The position numbers and the translations under genes were made by a program. 19,375 nt of DNA from Chromera velia (taxonomy: Eukaryota > Sar > Chromeraceae): the NCBI GenBank assembly GCA_018398765.1, contig JAHBMJ010002261.1, positions 1,307 to 20,681 of the forward strand, in the 5' to 3' direction. Numbering within the stretch: the stretch's first letter is position 1; every line of letters begins with the position of its first letter. Under the pieces are notes generated by a model, which made no database searches, was not told the DNA's origin, and saw nothing but the letters and a program-made list of their open reading frames with translations. This document shows, in pieces, positions 16,230-19,375 of the stretch.

Positions 16230-17590
16230 ACTCACGAATTGACGATATCGACATTAATTGACGAATTCATGACGATTGCTTCGATCGTCTGTGGCAGGGC
16301 GTTGAATCGAGATGGTCTCGCATCCCTTTCCCAGCTCTTTTAATTGTCCCTTCTTTGCGAGACTGGTGAGAGCAATAACACAAGGTAGTTGAATAGAAAG
16401 AGCTAGAAAGACAAATTCAATACTGTCTTGGATAACTTGATTGAAATAGCAGGCAACGGCGTGCGAAGCGGCCGAAGGGCTCTTTTGCTAACTCTTTTGT
16501 CGCTGCTTGTCAATCGTCTTTAATTTTAATTATATTTTTTTATCATCTGAATTATCAATTAAATGAGACGGTATAGTCACATAATGACTCACAGTTGCAT
16601 TTCTATTAGCATTACTATCATCAAAATTATTATTATTAAATAATAGTTGTATATGATATATATCATTATTTCTCCATGTGGAACTTGAAGTTAATTTTTA
16701 GCAGCCTGAGTACGAGCGGGGAAGCTTGTGAGAAACGCTTAAAGCACTTCAATCTAGTAGCATGCATACTATATAATAGGATGCATACATGAATGAATGC
16801 ATGAACATAAGACGTCAGAACCTAGCTCCTAGCTACTCTTAGCAATCTATGTTCAGGTAGGATAAAACTGGATTCATATTCCGAGAATCTCTGTGGTTTG
16901 CTATGGTTTGCTGCCAGATATCGGCTTCAAGTTAATTAATTGCACTATGGTCGAAACGCCGCGATTATTATAGTAGTTATTAGCATTAAAAAGTATAACT
17001 TTGAAACTAGGGCTAGAAGCAACTTGAAGCTAGACTACAAGCTAGAACATTATATAGCGCATGCTACAATAGTTGAGCTAGGGTAAAAAGGTCTTTAATA
17101 CCAACAAATAAAATAAAAATACTATTTTTACAACTTTTTTTCCTCAAGTTCTCACAATCAGATAACGATCTACTAGGTAACGATCTTAGTAACGCTCTCA
17201 AGTGTATATCATTCTTTGTTAGCGCTGATCGAATCTTTACCGACGGTGTCTAGCCATGTTTTGAACACTGTTTTCAGGCAGCTTAATTTATATATCTGTG
17301 GGTGTGTCATCATTTGAAAATAATGTCAAGAACGATTCAACTTGAACGAACTTCAACGACTGATAAGAGCGAGCAAACAAGCAAGAAAGTGAACGAATGA
17401 ATCCGAATCGGAGAGAAGAACAAGATAGAGAATATGGGGACTGTCTCTATTTTCTCTCTCCCCTCCGCTTTCTGCCGGTCTGATATGGCAGTGATTACTC
17501 TGCATGTGTGCTTTCGTTTTTCAGATAGTGGTTCGATCGAAGGATCAAGGTGATGTGATGATCGATCCCCTTTGTTGCCTCCTTTCGATT
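16230..17590. other. Second AT-rich island, convergent spacer
   Basis: The composition turns AT-rich with no ORF of note. Visible structure includes AATTGACGA twice (16237-16245, 16256-16264), AACTTGAAG-type boxes in both orientations (about 16682, 16925, 17021), ATGCAT-rich sequence (16760-16805), and TAACGATCT twice followed by TAACGCTCT (17163-17199). The island lies between the ends of two convergent genes, like the island at 9.2-10.4 kb. Confidence 0.6.
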
Positions 17591-17971
17591 GCCCTTAATT
17601 CCTCCCCTTCCCCTCCCCCCCTTCCCCTGGGTTCACGTACCACATATCAGTGTGACATCTGAATTCTCAATACTTTGCCCACCCCCGTCCCTTTGCCCTT
17701 TCCGCCCCTGTGTTTCGATTGAAAGCAGCACTGACAGCTCCATCTCCTGTGAAGCAAGCATGCCTCGTTTCTTGCTTGAATACAACTTTCTCATTTGACA
17801 CATTTCTTCTTTTTCTTCCTCGATCCCCCTGGCCCTTTTTTACTTTTCCTTTCCTTCCTTCCGTGCCTATCCGTACGTTGTTTCTCTTTATGAATGAAGG
17901 GTTTCTCCTTCTGCCCTTTCCTCTCCTCTGATGGCGCACTCATGCAAGAGTTCCTCCCGCAGTGGGTGGAT
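17591..17971. other. Pyrimidine-rich 3' flank of the VPV-repeat gene
   Basis: The plus strand is C/T-rich (runs of CCCC and CTTTT), giving purine-rich sequence on the gene strand downstream of the stop at 17974-17972. ORFs here are short and low in complexity; none is supported. It probably contains the 3' UTR. Confidence 0.5.
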
Positions 17972-18355
17972 CTACTCTGGCATCGAGGCAATCAGAGGAG
18001 GGGCCGGGGAGTGTCCGAGCACAGCAGGCTGGTGGGTGACGAGGCCGTGAGCGAGGGGCGGCATGTGCTGGAGCCTCTCGAACTCTCTCAGGGGAAGCAC
18101 TCGGGATTTGGTCTGGACCAGAGGGTCTCCAACCTGATCGATCGCTCCAAGGAAGGCATGAAGGCATGAATTGAATTGAATGGATGCATGCAGTATGGAA
18201 ATGTATGTGTGTTAATCAGTCGATTTAAAGAAGGCGAATCCTCCGCGTCTGTTTGTCTGACGTGTCGAACTGACTTGTGGGCGTGTACATGTGTGTGTAT
18301 GTGTGTGAGTGTGTGTATGTGGGTATGTGAGTGTGTGCATGTGTGCATGTGTGCA

Positions 18356-18386
<31 letters not shown>

Positions 18387-18613
18387 TCGTGTGTGTGTGT
18401 GTGTGTGTGTGTGTGCGTATGTGCAGATGTGTGTATGTGTGTGTGCGTGCGTGCGTGTCTGCGTGTGTGTGTGTGTGTGTGCGTGCGCGCCTCTGTGTGT
18501 GTGTGTGTGTGTGTGTGTGCGTAAGCCTGTTTTTGCAAGCGTCTGCTTTGAGCATGTGACGGCCACTCTCATGCCGGTCCAATTTCGGATGTGCACGCGC
18601 CGACAGATAGAGA

Positions 18614-18646
<33 letters not shown>

Positions 18647-19375
18647 ACAGGCAGACAGACAGAGAAAGACGCAGACAGACCTGGGGCTCCTGCTGGATGG
18701 GGATGACTCTGGGGACTTTCCTGACGACCTTCACTGGCACGGGCACGTCTCTGTAGACGGGGACGGGGACTGCGGTCTCAACGGGGTAGGGCATGTGGAC
18801 AGCAGCAGGGGCAGGCACGGGGCTCGGCTGGGGTGAGGGGATGACTTGGCTTCTGAAGACTGTGGGGGGAGGGGGGAGGGGTCGGAACTGGAGGGTTTGC
18901 ATGGGCATCGGGGAGGGGATGGGGGTTGGCTGTTGGACTGGCTGGGGGGGAGGGGGGGGGGCGTAGCGCATTGCAGGGATGGGAGAGAACCTATAGGTCT
19001 GGGGGGGGAGGGGGGAAGCCTGCAGGGGAGTCCTCGCGTGCTGAGAGGTATTCAAGAGGGGTGCCGGGATCTGGGGACGGGGGGGGGCTGTGGAGGTAGA
19101 AAGGGGGGAGTAGGTGGGGCGGTAGGCGTGGAGAGGAACGGGAGACGGTGAGAAGACTGGCTGAGGGGGGTGGACGATGGGGACGAATTGTTGGGAGGGG
19201 ACTGTGCGGACAACTGGTTTGGGTGGCATGGGCTGCGGGGAGGGGACCGGGGAGGCGGCGAGGGTCTGCACTTGGGGGGGTGGGGGGGGCATCGTCCTTG
19301 GCTCAGCAGGGGGGGGCAGTCTGACGGTCGGCAGGGGTGAGTAGAGCATTGCCTGGGAAGCTGCGGGGGGGAGGA
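17972..19375 (-). CDS. Proline-rich, VPV-repeat (alveolin/articulin-like) protein, 3' part of gene (partial)
   Basis: Two exons are read on the minus strand: from the right edge to 18681, and 18133-17972 (53 residues, then TAG). The CAG|GTCTGT donor and ATCAG|GTT acceptor keep phase 0. An ATG lies at 19349, but the frame stays open to the edge (LPPAASQA), so the true start may be outside. Counting from that ATG, residues 1-185 are Pro/Gln/Ser-rich; residues 188-217 hold [20 protein letters not shown] and a [11 protein letters not shown] stretch. Alternating Val/Pro with charged residues is the signature of alveolins and articulins, which build the membrane skeleton under alveolate and euglenid cell membranes; this one has only a short VPV block. 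The C-terminal exon has mixed composition ([13 protein letters not shown]). A generic Pro-rich protein remains possible. Confidence 0.6.
18281..18530. repeat. Long imperfect (GT)n microsatellite
   Basis: About 250 bp of TG repeat interrupted by CGTGCG, GCATG and similar steps lies inside the intron; on the gene strand it is a CA repeat. Long GT/CA tracts can adopt left-handed DNA and are prone to length change. Confidence 0.9.
18614..18664. repeat. (GGCA)n / (GACA)n microsatellite
   Basis: About eight GGCA units pass into GACA units next to the donor of the VPV-repeat gene, where they read as GCCT/GTCT on the gene strand. Confidence 0.9.

Larger units (their letters stand above)
18134..18680 (-). 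other. Intron of the VPV-repeat gene, mostly microsatellite
   Basis: On the gene strand it starts GTCTGTCTGCG, a weak donor, runs through (GCCT)n and then about 250 nt of CA repeat, and ends CGATCGATCAG. Read-through gives Thr/His or Cys/Val dipeptide repeats, so it is unlikely to be coding. The weak splice ends make the exact borders tentative. Confidence 0.55.

Noticed and set aside
17525-17545. tRNA-like GGTTCGATC segment (T-loop resemblance)
   Set aside because: No matching acceptor stem or anticodon arm could be found around it. No tRNA or rRNA gene is supported anywhere in the window.
18212-18582. Long ORFs of Cys-Val or His-Thr dipeptides on both strands
   Set aside because: They are translations of the GT/CA microsatellite and are open in several frames at once, so openness carries no coding signal.

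Overview
The window is nuclear DNA of a eukaryote. It has spliceosomal introns with GT...AG ends, proline-rich and low-complexity proteins, many microsatellites, and a run of four Ns inside a G homopolymer (8254-8257) that looks like an assembly gap. A VPV-rich segment in the right-hand gene resembles alveolin/articulin proteins of the alveolate pellicle. The intron style and AT-poor coding DNA would suit an alveolate alga such as a chromerid. That placement is an inference from sequence character, not an identification.

Layout, left to right: (1) the 5' coding exon of a CELF/Bruno-like RNA-binding protein on the minus strand, cut by the left edge; (2) a divergent intergenic region of about 1 kb with a CG-alternating tract and a 22-bp palindrome next to the following start codon; (3) a two-exon plus-strand gene for a second single-RRM protein (1856-3972), whose intron holds a (CT)n(GT)n tract and a 26-nt candidate poison microexon; (4) about 5.2 kb of purine/pyrimidine-skewed, microsatellite-rich DNA without a convincing gene, holding a diverged duplication at about 2.4 kb offset; (5) an AT-rich island (about 9.2-10.38 kb) with a nested hairpin and a MITE-like element of about 290 bp; (6) an intron-poor minus-strand NAA60-like N-terminal acetyltransferase (10388-11635); (7) a second divergent intergenic region with CG tracts and repeated GTTAACT boxes; (8) a multi-exon plus-strand gene for a proline-rich, coiled-coil, acidic protein of unknown role (about 12440-15743), where a palindromic insert lies between two copies of a splice acceptor; (9) a second AT-rich island (about 16.23-17.59 kb); (10) the 3' part of a minus-strand gene for a proline-rich, VPV-repeat protein, cut by the right edge.

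Genes alternate in strand. The two divergent spacers carry CG-rich promoter-like sequence. The two convergent spacers carry the AT-rich islands and most repeats. The genes do not form an obvious pathway; the only functional theme is the pair of RRM proteins transcribed from one divergent spacer. Intron-exon models come from reading splice signals and frame continuity by eye and have no transcript support.
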